From assembly GCA_017454215.1 (NCBI GenBank), contig JAFTDL010000355.1:1-37140 (forward strand): a stretch of 37,140 nucleotides of DNA, written 5' to 3'. The notes under the pieces were generated by a model that did no database searches, was not told the DNA's origin, and saw nothing but the letters and a program-made list of their open reading frames with translations. Source of the stretch: Lentisphaeria bacterium. GTDB lineage: Bacteria > Verrucomicrobiota > Lentisphaeria > Victivallales > Victivallaceae. This document shows, piece by piece, positions 21,026 through 28,895 of this stretch; within the stretch, counting starts at the first letter, position 1; every line of letters starts with the position of its first letter. A program made the translations under genes and the position numbers.

Positions 21026-22261
21026 TCAAAAGCTTTCCAGGTCACTGCGGAAGGGGGACATCACCCGGTCGAAGACCCCTTTGGCGTACGAGATGCACAT
21101 GCCGTAGTTGGTCACCGGCACCCCCTCTTTGGCGGCCGCCTGAAGACGGCTGAGCATTTCCCGGCGGTTGAGCATGCACCCGCCGCACTGCACGACAAGT
21201 TTGTACCGGGCAAGATCGCCGGGGAAATCCCGTCCGGCGGAAACGTCGACTTCGAGGCGCGCCCCGGTGCATTCCCGGAGCCAGCGGGGTATCTTCACCC
21301 GCCCGATGTCGTCGCCGGAAGCATGATGGGTGCAGGCCTCGGCGATGAGGATCCGGTCGCCGTCCCTGAGTTCATCGATGGCTTTCGTGCCCGCGGCGAA
21401 GAGCCGGATATCGCCCTTGAGCCGCGAAAAGAGGATCGAGAACGTGGTGCAGGGAACGTCCGGCGGCGTGTCGCGCACCATGAGATCGACCACTTGTGAG
21501 TCGCAGATCACCAGATCGGGCCTGCGATTCAGGCTTTTGAGCGCCGCGGCATAGGCGTTTTCCTTGACGGTCAGGACCATGGCGTTCCGGTCGAGCGCGT
21601 CGCGGATGGTCTGCACCTGCGGCATGATGAGCCGCCCCTTGGGCGCTTCGATGTCGACGGGGACGATGAGGACGGCCAGCCCCTCCGGAGGGAGCACGCC
21701 CCCCAGCAGAGGCGGCGGCGCGACGAAATCCTCGGGCAGGACTTCGATCAGGGCTTTCTTGAAGTCGGCCAGATATTTTTCGCGCCGGGCAAGATCGGTC
21801 CCCGAAACGGCGGCGACGGCCGACACGCCCAGATCCGCAAGTTTTCCGGAAAAGGCGGCATCGGGAGGAGCGACGTCGCTTTTGGTCACGGCGGCGACGG
21901 CGGGAATGCCGCGCCGGAGGGCCTCGGCCAGCACGCGCTGTTCGGTGTCGCCCCACACGTCCGCCTCGCAGAGAATGACGGCGATGTCGGCGCGGTCGAA
22001 GACTTTCCAGCTGCGTTTGACGCGTTCTCTTCCCAGAGCCGTGGCGTCGTCGAGCCCCGCGGTGTCGATGAAGACGACGGGACCTATGGGGCGGAGCTCC
22101 ATGGTCTTTTCAACGGCGTCGGTGGTGGTTCCCGGCAGGGGAGACGTGATGGCCGTGTCCTGACCGGAGACCATGTTGAGGAAACTGGACTTGCCCACAT
22201 TCGTCCGGCCGAAAAGGGCAATGTGCAGACGCAGGGATCTGGGAGTATTTTCCATATTCAC
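21026..22261 (-). CDS. hydF: [FeFe]-hydrogenase H-cluster maturation GTPase HydF
   Basis: A 411-residue protein. HydF is the scaffold on which the 2Fe subcluster is assembled before transfer to the hydrogenase. Residues 1-170 are a small GTPase: P-loop GRTNVGKSS (18-26), switch II DTAGLDD and TKSD as the base-recognition motif. The middle domain carries the dimerisation segment (GGVLPPEGLAVLIVPVDIEAPKGRLIMPQ). The C-terminal domain has the [4Fe-4S] ligands: Cys in EACTHH and the pair in VQCGGCMLNRREM. All three cysteines are present, so this copy looks functional. Start: GTG at 22261 (about 9 nt after AGGGGG) or ATG at 22255; the GTG is better spaced. It lies between the M55 peptidase gene (21 nt) and the glycosidase-like gene (8 nt). 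No hydrogenase and no HydG are in the window; HydE is 10 kb away. Confidence 0.95.
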   Translation of the reverse strand: MNMENTPRSLRLHIALFGRTNVGKSSFLNMVSGQDTAITSPLPGTTTDAVEKTMELRPIGPVVFIDTAGLDDATALGRERVKRSWKVFDRADIAVILCEADVWGDTEQRVLAEALRRGIPAVAAVTKSDVAPPDAAFSGKLADLGVSAVAAVSGTDLARREKYLADFKKALIEVLPEDFVAPPPLLGGVLPPEGLAVLIVPVDIEAPKGRLIMPQVQTIRDALDRNAMVLTVKENAYAAALKSLNRRPDLVICDSQVVDLMVRDTPPDVPCTTFSILFSRLKGDIRLFAAGTKAIDELRDGDRILIAEACTHHASGDDIGRVKIPRWLRECTGARLEVDVSAGRDFPGDLARYKLVVQCGGCMLNRREMLSRLQAAAKEGVPVTNYGMCISYAKGVFDRVMSPFRSDLESF

Positions 22262-22282
22262 GCGAAGGAGCCCCCTCCCCCG

Positions 22283-23047
22283 TCACCGGCCCCAGAAGGC
22301 GTCCTCGACCGTGTCGGCCTTGTGCTCCGTCATTCTGGAGCCGATCAGGCCTTCGGCGGGCTCCATGCGTTCGACGTACTCCTTGCGGATGACCGCGGGC
22401 GACACGACGATCGGCCTGATGCGCCCTTCGCGGAATTTCCGGATGGCCTCGAAGGTCTTTTCGCGCAGAAGTTTTTCGGAGTCCGCGGGCGACAGCAGGA
22501 CGCACCCCTGCTGGTGCGTGGATCTTTTCACCTGACAGGTGACGACTTCGGGCGAAAACGCTTCGGCCTCTCTGCACAGCTTGTCGCATCCGCTGGTCAT
22601 GATGACGGGCAGTCCCTTCTCTCCGGCGATGAGGGTGTCGAGACCGAATTCGCCGATGAGTTTGCCGTTGAGCCAGATGTTCTGGATGGATTTCGAGGAA
22701 TAGGTGTGTTCCAGCAGGGCTCCGGGAGTTCCCGCCATGGCGTGGTAGCCCAGCAGGATGACCGCGTCCGCGCCCTCGATGCCGGGGAAACGGACCCCCG
22801 CGGCGGATCCCTGCATCAGTTCGACGCCGGGGATGAGATTTTCCCACAGGATGCTCGTTCCCGCGCCGTGGCCGTCGCGCACGGTGACGGCGTCGGCGCC
22901 CGCATCGAAGCAGGCCTGCGCGCAGATGTTGACGTCGCGGGTGATGAACTTGCATCCCAGCGCGTATTTGGCCCCGTCGGCGGTAACGAAGGAGGAGCCG
23001 CTGACGCCGCTGATCCCCTCCATGTCGGCAAAAATATAGATCTTCAT
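22283..23047 (-). CDS. M55-family D-aminopeptidase (DppA-like)
   Basis: A 254-residue cytoplasmic zinc peptidase of family M55, whose founder DppA of Bacillus subtilis removes N-terminal D-alanine from peptides such as those from peptidoglycan. Visible motifs are IFADMEGISGVSG at the N-terminus (metal-binding Asp and Glu), VTVRDGHGAGTSI (metal His), LLGYHAMAGTPGALLEHTYSS (two further His positions), and QVKRSTHQQG. The length is close to DppA (about 270). AAGGA lies upstream of the ATG at 23047. It precedes hydF by 21 nt and probably shares its transcript. A role in recycling cell-wall peptides would fit the presence of an OppA-like binding protein nearby, but that is inference. Confidence 0.88.
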   Translation of the reverse strand: MKIYIFADMEGISGVSGSSFVTADGAKYALGCKFITRDVNICAQACFDAGADAVTVRDGHGAGTSILWENLIPGVELMQGSAAGVRFPGIEGADAVILLGYHAMAGTPGALLEHTYSSKSIQNIWLNGKLIGEFGLDTLIAGEKGLPVIMTSGCDKLCREAEAFSPEVVTCQVKRSTHQQGCVLLSPADSEKLLREKTFEAIRKFREGRIRPIVVSPAVIRKEYVERMEPAEGLIGSRMTEHKADTVEDAFWGR

Positions 23048-23108
23048 ATCATGTTCCTTCTGAAACGATGTGCCTTAAGATACATCTCCATCTCCGATTA
23101 TTCAAGCA

Positions 23109-23140
23109 GGGAGAAACTTCCCGCGAACCGGGAACCTCCC
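23109..23140 (-). terminator. Nested hairpin between the metallophosphoesterase and M55 genes
   Basis: TTCCCG (23118-23123) pairs with CGGGAA (23129-23134) over a 5-nt loop, and GGGAG (23109-23113) pairs with CTCCC (23136-23140) outside it. It lies 10 nt past the metallophosphoesterase stop. No T-run follows, so it may be a weak or Rho-assisted terminator, or a processing site. Confidence 0.4.
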
Positions 23141-23149
23141 GTCTGAAGA

Positions 23150-24250
23150 TCATTCCAGCACGAAGGTGAATTCGTTGAGTTTGTCGCGCTTCCACGCCAG
23201 ATGGCGGGTCGAGGGGGAGATGCCGAAGAGCGGAGAAAAGGTCGTCGCCCGGACGGTCTTGCGGTCGGGCATGAACTCCAGCAGTCTCAGCCAGCCGTCG
23301 CCGCCGCTGCCGTGCCAGCCGCCGCCGATGGCCTGCGTGTTGAAGGCCATCTGGGCGACGCTTTTGCCGGAAGCATTTTTGTCCATCGAGAAGGAGACGC
23401 CCCGCTCCCATTTGTCGGGCGCGGAAATGTGTCCGCAGACCACCAGTCGGATGTTTTTGGCCGGATGGACCAGTTTCTGAAAGATGGCCTCTCCGGCGTT
23501 GCCGCCTTTTTTGTTGAGCTTGTACTTTTCGGTCTGGAGCCGCTCCCCGGTCCAGGCGAGGTAGGAGTGGGTGAGAACGATGCCGAAATGGTCGGCGAAA
23601 CGGGAACTGTCGGCCAGTTTCTTCGCCCAGGCAAGATCGCTGTCGGTGGGGGCGAAGGGAAGCGTTATCACCAGAAACTTGCGGTTGTCGGGATGGGGCG
23701 CGGCAAATTCGTAGGCGGAGGCTTCGAGGCTCGTGACGTCGAAGGTGTTGTAGTTGCACCCCACCAGATGTTTGCGGGTCTGGGGATTGCGGTCGGTGGG
23801 GAAGAACTCGTTGAACCACGTCGCCCGGCTTTCGGCGGGATAGTGGCCGTAATCGTGATTGCCGGTGCAGAGGATGTAGGAAATGCGGCCGTCGAGGCGC
23901 TCCATCAGGCGCGAAAAGGCCTTCCACTGCTCCTTGCCGAGGAGCGAATTGCGGTTCGGAGTGAGATTGTGCTGGTCGTTGCGGTAAACGAGATCGCCGG
24001 TGAAGAACACCTGCTGAATTTTGAGCGGCTCCTGATTGTCGAGGATCCAGGTGTTCATGATGTCGACGATGCCGTGATTGCACGGTCTCTCCACGTAGGC
24101 CTGAACGTCGGGAACGACGACCAGAGTCCACGAAGCCGGATCGCTCAGTTTCGGCGGCCGGTACGCCTCTTTTACGGCATCCGCGGGTTGCGCAAACGCC
24201 GCGGCGACCCACAGAACGAGCAGAACGGCTGACAGCTTTTTCATCATCAT
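23150..24250 (-). CDS. Exported calcineurin-like metallophosphoesterase
   Basis: A 366-residue secreted protein: MMMKKLSAVLLVLWVAAAFA is a signal peptide, cleaved near AFA-QPA. The metallophosphatase motifs follow in order: VVPDVQAYVE (D-x-Q in place of D-x-H, common in this subfamily), FTGDLVYRND (GD-x-x), LCTGNHDYG (GNHD), VLTHSYL (H) and VVCGHIS (GH). The C-terminal part (residues ~270-366) is a small beta domain. The start is one of three tandem ATGs (24250, 24247, 24244) behind AAGGGG; the signal peptide works with any of them. The gene has its own promoter at 24293-24321. The substrate (nucleotide, phospholipid or sugar phosphate) is not evident. It could supply phosphate or nucleosides at the cell surface. 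Confidence 0.88.
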   Translation of the reverse strand: MMMKKLSAVLLVLWVAAAFAQPADAVKEAYRPPKLSDPASWTLVVVPDVQAYVERPCNHGIVDIMNTWILDNQEPLKIQQVFFTGDLVYRNDQHNLTPNRNSLLGKEQWKAFSRLMERLDGRISYILCTGNHDYGHYPAESRATWFNEFFPTDRNPQTRKHLVGCNYNTFDVTSLEASAYEFAAPHPDNRKFLVITLPFAPTDSDLAWAKKLADSSRFADHFGIVLTHSYLAWTGERLQTEKYKLNKKGGNAGEAIFQKLVHPAKNIRLVVCGHISAPDKWERGVSFSMDKNASGKSVAQMAFNTQAIGGGWHGSGGDGWLRLLEFMPDRKTVRATTFSPLFGISPSTRHLAWKRDKLNEFTFVLE

Positions 24251-24292
24251 TTTCCCCTTCCCTGTATGGTGAACAGAAATGGAACTGCCATT

Positions 24293-24321
24293 AATATACC
24301 GCCTCATCGTCCCTTTGGCAA
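24293..24321 (-). promoter_or_regulatory. Promoter of the metallophosphoesterase gene
   Basis: On the minus strand TTGCCA (24321-24316), 17 nt and TATATT (24298-24293). The transcript should begin near 24286, about 36 nt before the first ATG. Confidence 0.65.
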
Positions 24322-24331
24322 GGCCCGACCG

Positions 24332-24370
24332 GCCGAAACGTCGGGCCGAAACGCCGGGCCGAAACGTCGG
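24332..24370. repeat. Three tandem copies of a 13-bp GC-rich repeat
   Basis: GCCGAAACGTCGG, GCCGAAACGCCGG and GCCGAAACGTCGG follow without gaps at 24332, 24345 and 24358; the middle copy differs by one base. They sit just upstream of the -35 box of the metallophosphoesterase promoter, inside a 308-nt gene-free stretch (24251-24558). They could be an array of binding sites or simple slippage. Confidence 0.8.
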
Positions 24371-24464
24371 CCCCGGGGTGACTGCGCCTTGCCCTGACGC
24401 ACGAGGCGCAGAAAGAAACTGATCGTATGCCGTCCGGCGCGCCCCCGAAGGGCAGTGCGCCGTT

Positions 24465-24523
24465 ACCCGCCGGCGGGTGCCACCCGCCGTATTCACGGGG
24501 GAAAGAGGTTTTCCCTTCCCCCG
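24465..24523. repeat. Cluster of palindromes in the gene-free stretch after the OppA-like gene
   Basis: ACCCGCCGGCGGGT (24465-24478) is a perfect palindrome. Its right half CGGCGGGT also pairs with ACCCGCCG (24482-24489) over a 3-nt loop. A further hairpin pairs CGGGGGAA (24496-24503) with TTCCCCCG (24516-24523). None is followed by a T-run on either strand, so they look more like a REP-type palindromic cluster or mRNA-stabilising 3' structure than a classical terminator. I see no gene in 24251-24558. Confidence 0.6.
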
Positions 24524-24558
24524 GAATCACCCGCATTTACCGGGAAACGGAGCTTTTG

Positions 24559-26397
24559 TCAGAGTCCGGGGACGGCGAGCTGGTCGCGGACGGGGACCCA
24601 GAAGAGTTCTTCGGCAAGGCCCGACGGAAAGACCCGCACGTTGCGGTAACGGGAGCTCAGGGCGACGAGGGAATAGGGGCAGAAAAGAAACGTATAGGGC
24701 TGATCTTCGTGGAGAATGGCCGCGATCCTGCGGGCCAGTTCGATGCGGCGGGGCATGTCGAAGGTCTTGCGCAATTCGATGATGAGGGAATCCAGTTCGG
24801 CATTGGCGTAGTTGATATGATTGCTGCCCCCCTCGCCCCGCTGGCTGGAGTGCCAGACCTGATACATGTCGGGATCGAATCCGCTCATCCAGCCCAGACA
24901 GCAGGCGTCGTAGCGGCGCTCCTCGAGACGCCGGACATAAACGGACCACTCCACGTTCTGGAGCTTCATGTCGATCCCCGCCGCGGCGAAGGACTCCTTT
25001 ATCACCGGCATCATGCGCTGCTGGATGGTGCTCGTCGCCACCTGAAGCATGGTGAAAGAAAACTTCATACCGTCCTTTTCGAGGATCCCGTCGCCGTCGG
25101 CGTCGCGCCAGCCGGCTTCGGCAAGAAGTTTCCGCGCCCGCGCCGGATCGAAAGGCAGAGGGGCAATGCCGCGGTCGTAGTAGGCGCTGCCCGGGAAGAA
25201 CGGTCCCGTGACGATCTGCGCCAGATCGAAATACACCGTACGGCGGAGTTTTTCGCGGTCCACCAGAAGCGTCAGCGCCCGGCGCACACGCTTGTCGCGG
25301 AAAAGGGGATTCGCCTGATTGTAGCCGATATAGGTGTAACTGGGCAGCAGATATTTGTAGCGGACCACCCGGCCCTTGCGGAACATCGGCGCGTCGGCCC
25401 GGCACACCCACTGCTCGGGGGTGAGACCCAGTTCGTCGATGCTCCCGCCCTCCAACGCCTGAAAACGGGTGCTGGGGTGCTTGATGACGTCGAACACCAG
25501 TGTTTCGATGGAGGGCGCCGCGCCGAGAGCGATGCCGAAATAATCGGGATTGCGCTCGAACACGAGACGCCGGTCCTTCTCCCACTTCACCAGCCGGTAG
25601 GGACCGCAGCCGACGATCATACGGTTGCGCACGTGGTCATCGTTGAAGGCCTTGCCGTCGAACTTCTTTTTGCCGGAAAGATAAAAATGCCGCGGCAGCG
25701 GAGTCAGTCCCAGAGTGGAGGAGACCGCGCCGTAGTAGGCATTTTTCCACCTGACGGTAAATTCGTGGGAAGAGAGTATCTTCATCTCCTCCAGGTCCTG
25801 ATAGTAGACCCGCAGAGGCGCGCAGTTGACGTCGGGATCGCGGATCACGTCGAGGAAAAACCTGAAATCATGGGCCGTCACCTCCCGGGGGGGAACGCTT
25901 TTTCCCGTGAAGGGATCGGTGTAGCGCTGCCACATCACGCCGCGGCGCAGCTTGATGTGAATGACTTTGTGATCTTTTGAAATACGCCACGACTCCGCCA
26001 GAAGCGGCTGGAATTCCTCGGGCTTTTCGAGATCTCTCTCGGCCAGAGACGCCGAGCAGAGGCCGTAGAAACGCGAGGCGGCGGCCTCGTTGCAGATGAT
26101 CGGGTTGAGGTTCGGCGGCTCAGCTTCGACGGCGTGAACGATCCGCCCGCCGGGGATGGCGTCCGGGGCGTAAAACCGGCGGTTGGCGATGTTTGAAACA
26201 CGCTCCGGCGCGGCGGCCTTTTCCGTCGGAGTCCGGGGTGCGGCGGGAGACGCCGGAACGCCCTTTTCGAGTTTCTCCAGCAGTTTCACGTTGACCCGGT
26301 GGAGCCGGTCGACCGCCGAGACGCCCAGATAACCGAAAACGATGACCGCCAGCGTAAGAACGGTCAGGATGAACTTCAGGTAGATGCCGCCCGACAT
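24559..26397 (-). CDS. Membrane-anchored ABC-type oligopeptide-binding protein (SBP family 5, OppA/DppA-like)
   Basis: A 612-residue extracytoplasmic solute-binding protein. An uncleaved-looking N-terminal membrane helix (YLKFILTVLTLAVIVFGYLGVSA, residues ~6-28) and a coiled Pro/Ala-rich linker (29-65) precede a full SBP_bac_5 domain (~80-600): EAEPPNLNPIICNEAA, FQPLLAESWRISKDHKVIHIKLRRGVMW, VTAHDFRFFLDVI, GCGPYRLVKWEKDRRLVFERNPDYFG, VRRALTLLVDREKL and YDACCLGWMSGFDPD. Such proteins hand peptides (or nickel, glutathione, sugars) to an ABC importer. No permease or ATPase genes are adjacent. It starts 24 nt after the ftsZ stop with GAGGGG upstream, so it appears co-transcribed with ftsA-ftsZ, which is unusual. 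The uncleaved anchor in place of a lipoprotein Cys is a further peculiarity. Confidence 0.88.
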   Translation of the reverse strand: MSGGIYLKFILTVLTLAVIVFGYLGVSAVDRLHRVNVKLLEKLEKGVPASPAAPRTPTEKAAAPERVSNIANRRFYAPDAIPGGRIVHAVEAEPPNLNPIICNEAAASRFYGLCSASLAERDLEKPEEFQPLLAESWRISKDHKVIHIKLRRGVMWQRYTDPFTGKSVPPREVTAHDFRFFLDVIRDPDVNCAPLRVYYQDLEEMKILSSHEFTVRWKNAYYGAVSSTLGLTPLPRHFYLSGKKKFDGKAFNDDHVRNRMIVGCGPYRLVKWEKDRRLVFERNPDYFGIALGAAPSIETLVFDVIKHPSTRFQALEGGSIDELGLTPEQWVCRADAPMFRKGRVVRYKYLLPSYTYIGYNQANPLFRDKRVRRALTLLVDREKLRRTVYFDLAQIVTGPFFPGSAYYDRGIAPLPFDPARARKLLAEAGWRDADGDGILEKDGMKFSFTMLQVATSTIQQRMMPVIKESFAAAGIDMKLQNVEWSVYVRRLEERRYDACCLGWMSGFDPDMYQVWHSSQRGEGGSNHINYANAELDSLIIELRKTFDMPRRIELARRIAAILHEDQPYTFLFCPYSLVALSSRYRNVRVFPSGLAEELFWVPVRDQLAVPGL

Positions 26398-26421
26398 GAC
26401 TTTTTTCCCCTCATCTCCGTG

Positions 26422-27615
26422 TTATTTCTTTCTTACCGGTCTGCCGTTGTCGATCACGGCATTGCGGCGGATGTAGGTGGGGATATCCAGATCCTCGCCG
26501 TTCCACACGACCTTCTGGGTGGACTCCATGATCCCCTTGGATACGGAGTCGAAGGGCAGGACCGGCTGCTCCACGGCGGCGGGGCCGAAAAGATCCCCGG
26601 TCTCGGCCTTGCGGCGGCTTCCGGAAGCGCTCTGGGGAGAAGTTGCGATCTCCTCCTGCCGGTCGAATTTTATCGCCACGGCGGAGAACTGCAGCATGCC
26701 CTTCCATTCCGGCGCGGTGGAAGCGGAAGTGAGCAGGACCGTTTCCGGACGCACATACCTTTCGGCCAGACTGAAGACCGCCTGCACGTCGCCGATGGCC
26801 AGTTCCGGTCCGCCCAGCAGACTGAAGATCACCGCGTCAGCTTCGGCGAGGCGCGAGGAACCGCCCAGCAGCGGAGACGAGAGCATCTGCTCGAAGGCGA
26901 TCTCGGGCCGCCGGGAACCGTCCTCGGTGCGGGAGATGCCCACCCCCAGAGAACACCGGCTCTTGCGGCGCTTGAGCAGTGACGAAAACGATGAAAAATC
27001 CGCGTTGAGCAGATTGCCCGCGCAGAGCAGTTCCGAAAGGGCCAGAACAGTCCGGGCCACCTGTTCGTCGGCCATTTTGAAGGCCTCCGCCAGCGGCGCG
27101 GTGGAGGGCAGCACCGAAAACAACAGGTCGTTGGGCATGGCGATGACCGCGTCGGCCACGTTGTGGATGTCCTCATCGAGGGTCTGGACCGCCTGACGGC
27201 GGCGCAGGTTCCCCTCGTGCGAAAACGGCAGCGTCACCAGGACCACCGAGGGGATGTGCAGACGCAGGGCTTCGCTCAGGACCACGGGAATGCCGCCCGA
27301 TGCGGTGCCGCCGCCCAGTCCGGCGACGACCAGCAGCATGGAACTGCCCGAGATCATGTTGGCGATCTCGGTCCTGGCCCGTCCGAAGGCGACTTTGCCG
27401 TCGGTGACGCTGCCGCCGCATCCCCGGCCGCCCCGCCACATTTCTCCGGCGAGCAGACAGTTCTGCGGTTCGAGCCCGGCGCTCTCAAGTCCGCTCCGGT
27501 CGGTGTCGGCGGCGGCCAGACGGACGTGTTCCGCCGCGGACATGCCCCGCAGGGTCCCGATCACCCGGCATCCGGCTCCGCCGACGCCCATGATTGTGAA
27601 CTTCGAATTTTCCAT
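26422..27615 (-). CDS. ftsZ: Divergent cell-division GTPase FtsZ
   Basis: A 397-residue tubulin homologue. Recognisable features are FTIMGVGGAGCRVIG at the N-terminus, VVAGLGGGTASGGIPVV at the T4 signature loop (consensus GGGTGTG), VTLPFSHEGNLRRRQA, IAMPNDLLFSVL, NLLNADFSSF at the T7 loop, SSPLLGGSS, and the C-terminal peptide DLDIPTYIRRNA that binds FtsA in relatives. Departures from consensus: the T4 loop has Ala-Ser for Gly-Thr; the T3 loop region (GRGCGGSVTDGKVAFG) lacks the GAGANPEVG motif; and T7 keeps the first Asp (Asp206) but has Ser209 where E. coli has the catalytic Asp212. Polymerisation may persist while GTP hydrolysis is altered. It begins 8 nt after ftsA and is followed closely by the OppA-like gene. 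Confidence 0.9.
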   Translation of the reverse strand: MENSKFTIMGVGGAGCRVIGTLRGMSAAEHVRLAAADTDRSGLESAGLEPQNCLLAGEMWRGGRGCGGSVTDGKVAFGRARTEIANMISGSSMLLVVAGLGGGTASGGIPVVLSEALRLHIPSVVLVTLPFSHEGNLRRRQAVQTLDEDIHNVADAVIAMPNDLLFSVLPSTAPLAEAFKMADEQVARTVLALSELLCAGNLLNADFSSFSSLLKRRKSRCSLGVGISRTEDGSRRPEIAFEQMLSSPLLGGSSRLAEADAVIFSLLGGPELAIGDVQAVFSLAERYVRPETVLLTSASTAPEWKGMLQFSAVAIKFDRQEEIATSPQSASGSRRKAETGDLFGPAAVEQPVLPFDSVSKGIMESTQKVVWNGEDLDIPTYIRRNAVIDNGRPVRKK

Positions 27616-27623
27616 AAGCCGGT

Positions 27624-28895
27624 TCAGATCCTGATGACTTTTTTGATGTTTTTAAGGGTGTTTTTGCTGGTTACCCACCAGCGGTTGAGGCCGTCCACGA
27701 GGGAGTCGAAAGGCTTGCGGGTCTCTTCATACTCGCCCAGAAAATGGGCGGCCAGCTTCAGTCCGCCCCAGACCGAGGTGAAGCGGGGGTCATCCAGCCC
27801 GGTGAGCACGCCGCCCACGTCGGCGGGGATCCGTCTGCGGCAGTCGAGATCGAAGACTTCGCGGAACAGCTCCTCGGAGCGGAAGAACGACGCCCTGCCT
27901 CCCGTCAGGACGCCGCCGGCATCCAGACTGTGGGGCGCGCCGGACTCCGCCAGCTGCGCCCTGATGATCTCGAAGATCTCGCGCAGACGCCAGTCGATCA
28001 CCGTTTCGAAACTGGTCAGCGGGATCCGTCTGATGTGCCCGGTCGAACCGCGGAACTCGAGGAACTCCCGGTTCTCCTGCCGCATTTTGCCCAGCGTCCC
28101 GTCGGCGAGCATCCGGCGGCACAGATCGATGTTGAGATTCATGGCGACGGAAAGATCGTTGGCCACGTGCTCCATGCCCAGCTGAACGACGCCCGAGGCG
28201 CAGATGCCGCGGTCGTATTCGACCACGTACTCGGTGCACCCCGCGCCCAGATCCACCAGCAGCACGCCCTGTTCCCGTTCGCCGTCGGTCAGAACGGCGA
28301 AATCGTCGGCGAGCACGGAAAAGGTCACTTCGGTGTCCACGTCGCCGAACCCCGCGTCGGCCACGGCGCGGCGAAAGACGTCCAGACGGGCGGCGATGCC
28401 GTGCACCACGTGCACATGGGTCTCGAGACGCACCCCCCGCTGCTGCAGAGGATTGCTCACCCTGCGGCCGTCCACCTTGAAGAAAGTTTCCGAACAGTTG
28501 AGGATCTCGCGGTCCCCGGCCAGATTCAGCACCTGGGCGTTCTCCATGGCCTCGCGGCGCTCGCTTTCGGTGACGATCCGCTCCTCGTTGCGGATGGTGG
28601 CCGATCCCACCCCGGGCTGGGAGGATATGCCGCATCCGGTAACCAGCACATGCACCAGACGGCAGGCGCCGAGACAGCCTCCGGAAGAGGCGTCGGCTTC
28701 GTCGACGGCCTTCTCAAGCAGCGGCAGAAGCGCCGGATAATTGCAGATCTCGCCCTTGACCACGGTCCCGCCGCTGGGGACAAGTCCGCGGCCGACGACT
28801 TCGACCTGACCGTCGCCCGAGATCTCGCCCACAAGGACGCAGATCTTCGACGTTCCGATCTCCACCGAGCAGACGATATCGCGGTTTCTGAACAT
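27624..28895 (-). CDS. ftsA: Cell-division protein FtsA (actin-like)
   Basis: A 423-residue actin-fold ATPase that tethers FtsZ to the membrane. Visible features: phosphate-1 loop VCSVEIGTSKICVLVGE (~6-22), 1C-type segment with RNEERIVTESERREAMENA, phosphate-2 loop VLLVDLGAGCTEYVV, adenosine motif DAGGVLTGGRASF, and a C-terminal basic amphipathic helix (NTLKNIKKVIRI) that would bind the membrane. Start: TGATG overlap with the ROK stop (ATG at 28895, GGAGG about 8 nt upstream), or the GTG one codon earlier at 28898. Gene order ftsA-ftsZ is conserved, but the usual upstream dcw genes (murC, ddl, ftsQ) are absent; a sugar kinase precedes it instead. Confidence 0.9.
   Translation of the reverse strand: MFRNRDIVCSVEIGTSKICVLVGEISGDGQVEVVGRGLVPSGGTVVKGEICNYPALLPLLEKAVDEADASSGGCLGACRLVHVLVTGCGISSQPGVGSATIRNEERIVTESERREAMENAQVLNLAGDREILNCSETFFKVDGRRVSNPLQQRGVRLETHVHVVHGIAARLDVFRRAVADAGFGDVDTEVTFSVLADDFAVLTDGEREQGVLLVDLGAGCTEYVVEYDRGICASGVVQLGMEHVANDLSVAMNLNIDLCRRMLADGTLGKMRQENREFLEFRGSTGHIRRIPLTSFETVIDWRLREIFEIIRAQLAESGAPHSLDAGGVLTGGRASFFRSEELFREVFDLDCRRRIPADVGGVLTGLDDPRFTSVWGGLKLAAHFLGEYEETRKPFDSLVDGLNRWWVTSKNTLKNIKKVIRI

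Noticed and set aside
24332..24370. Possible CRISPR fragment
   Set aside because: The 13-bp units are directly adjacent, with no spacers between them.
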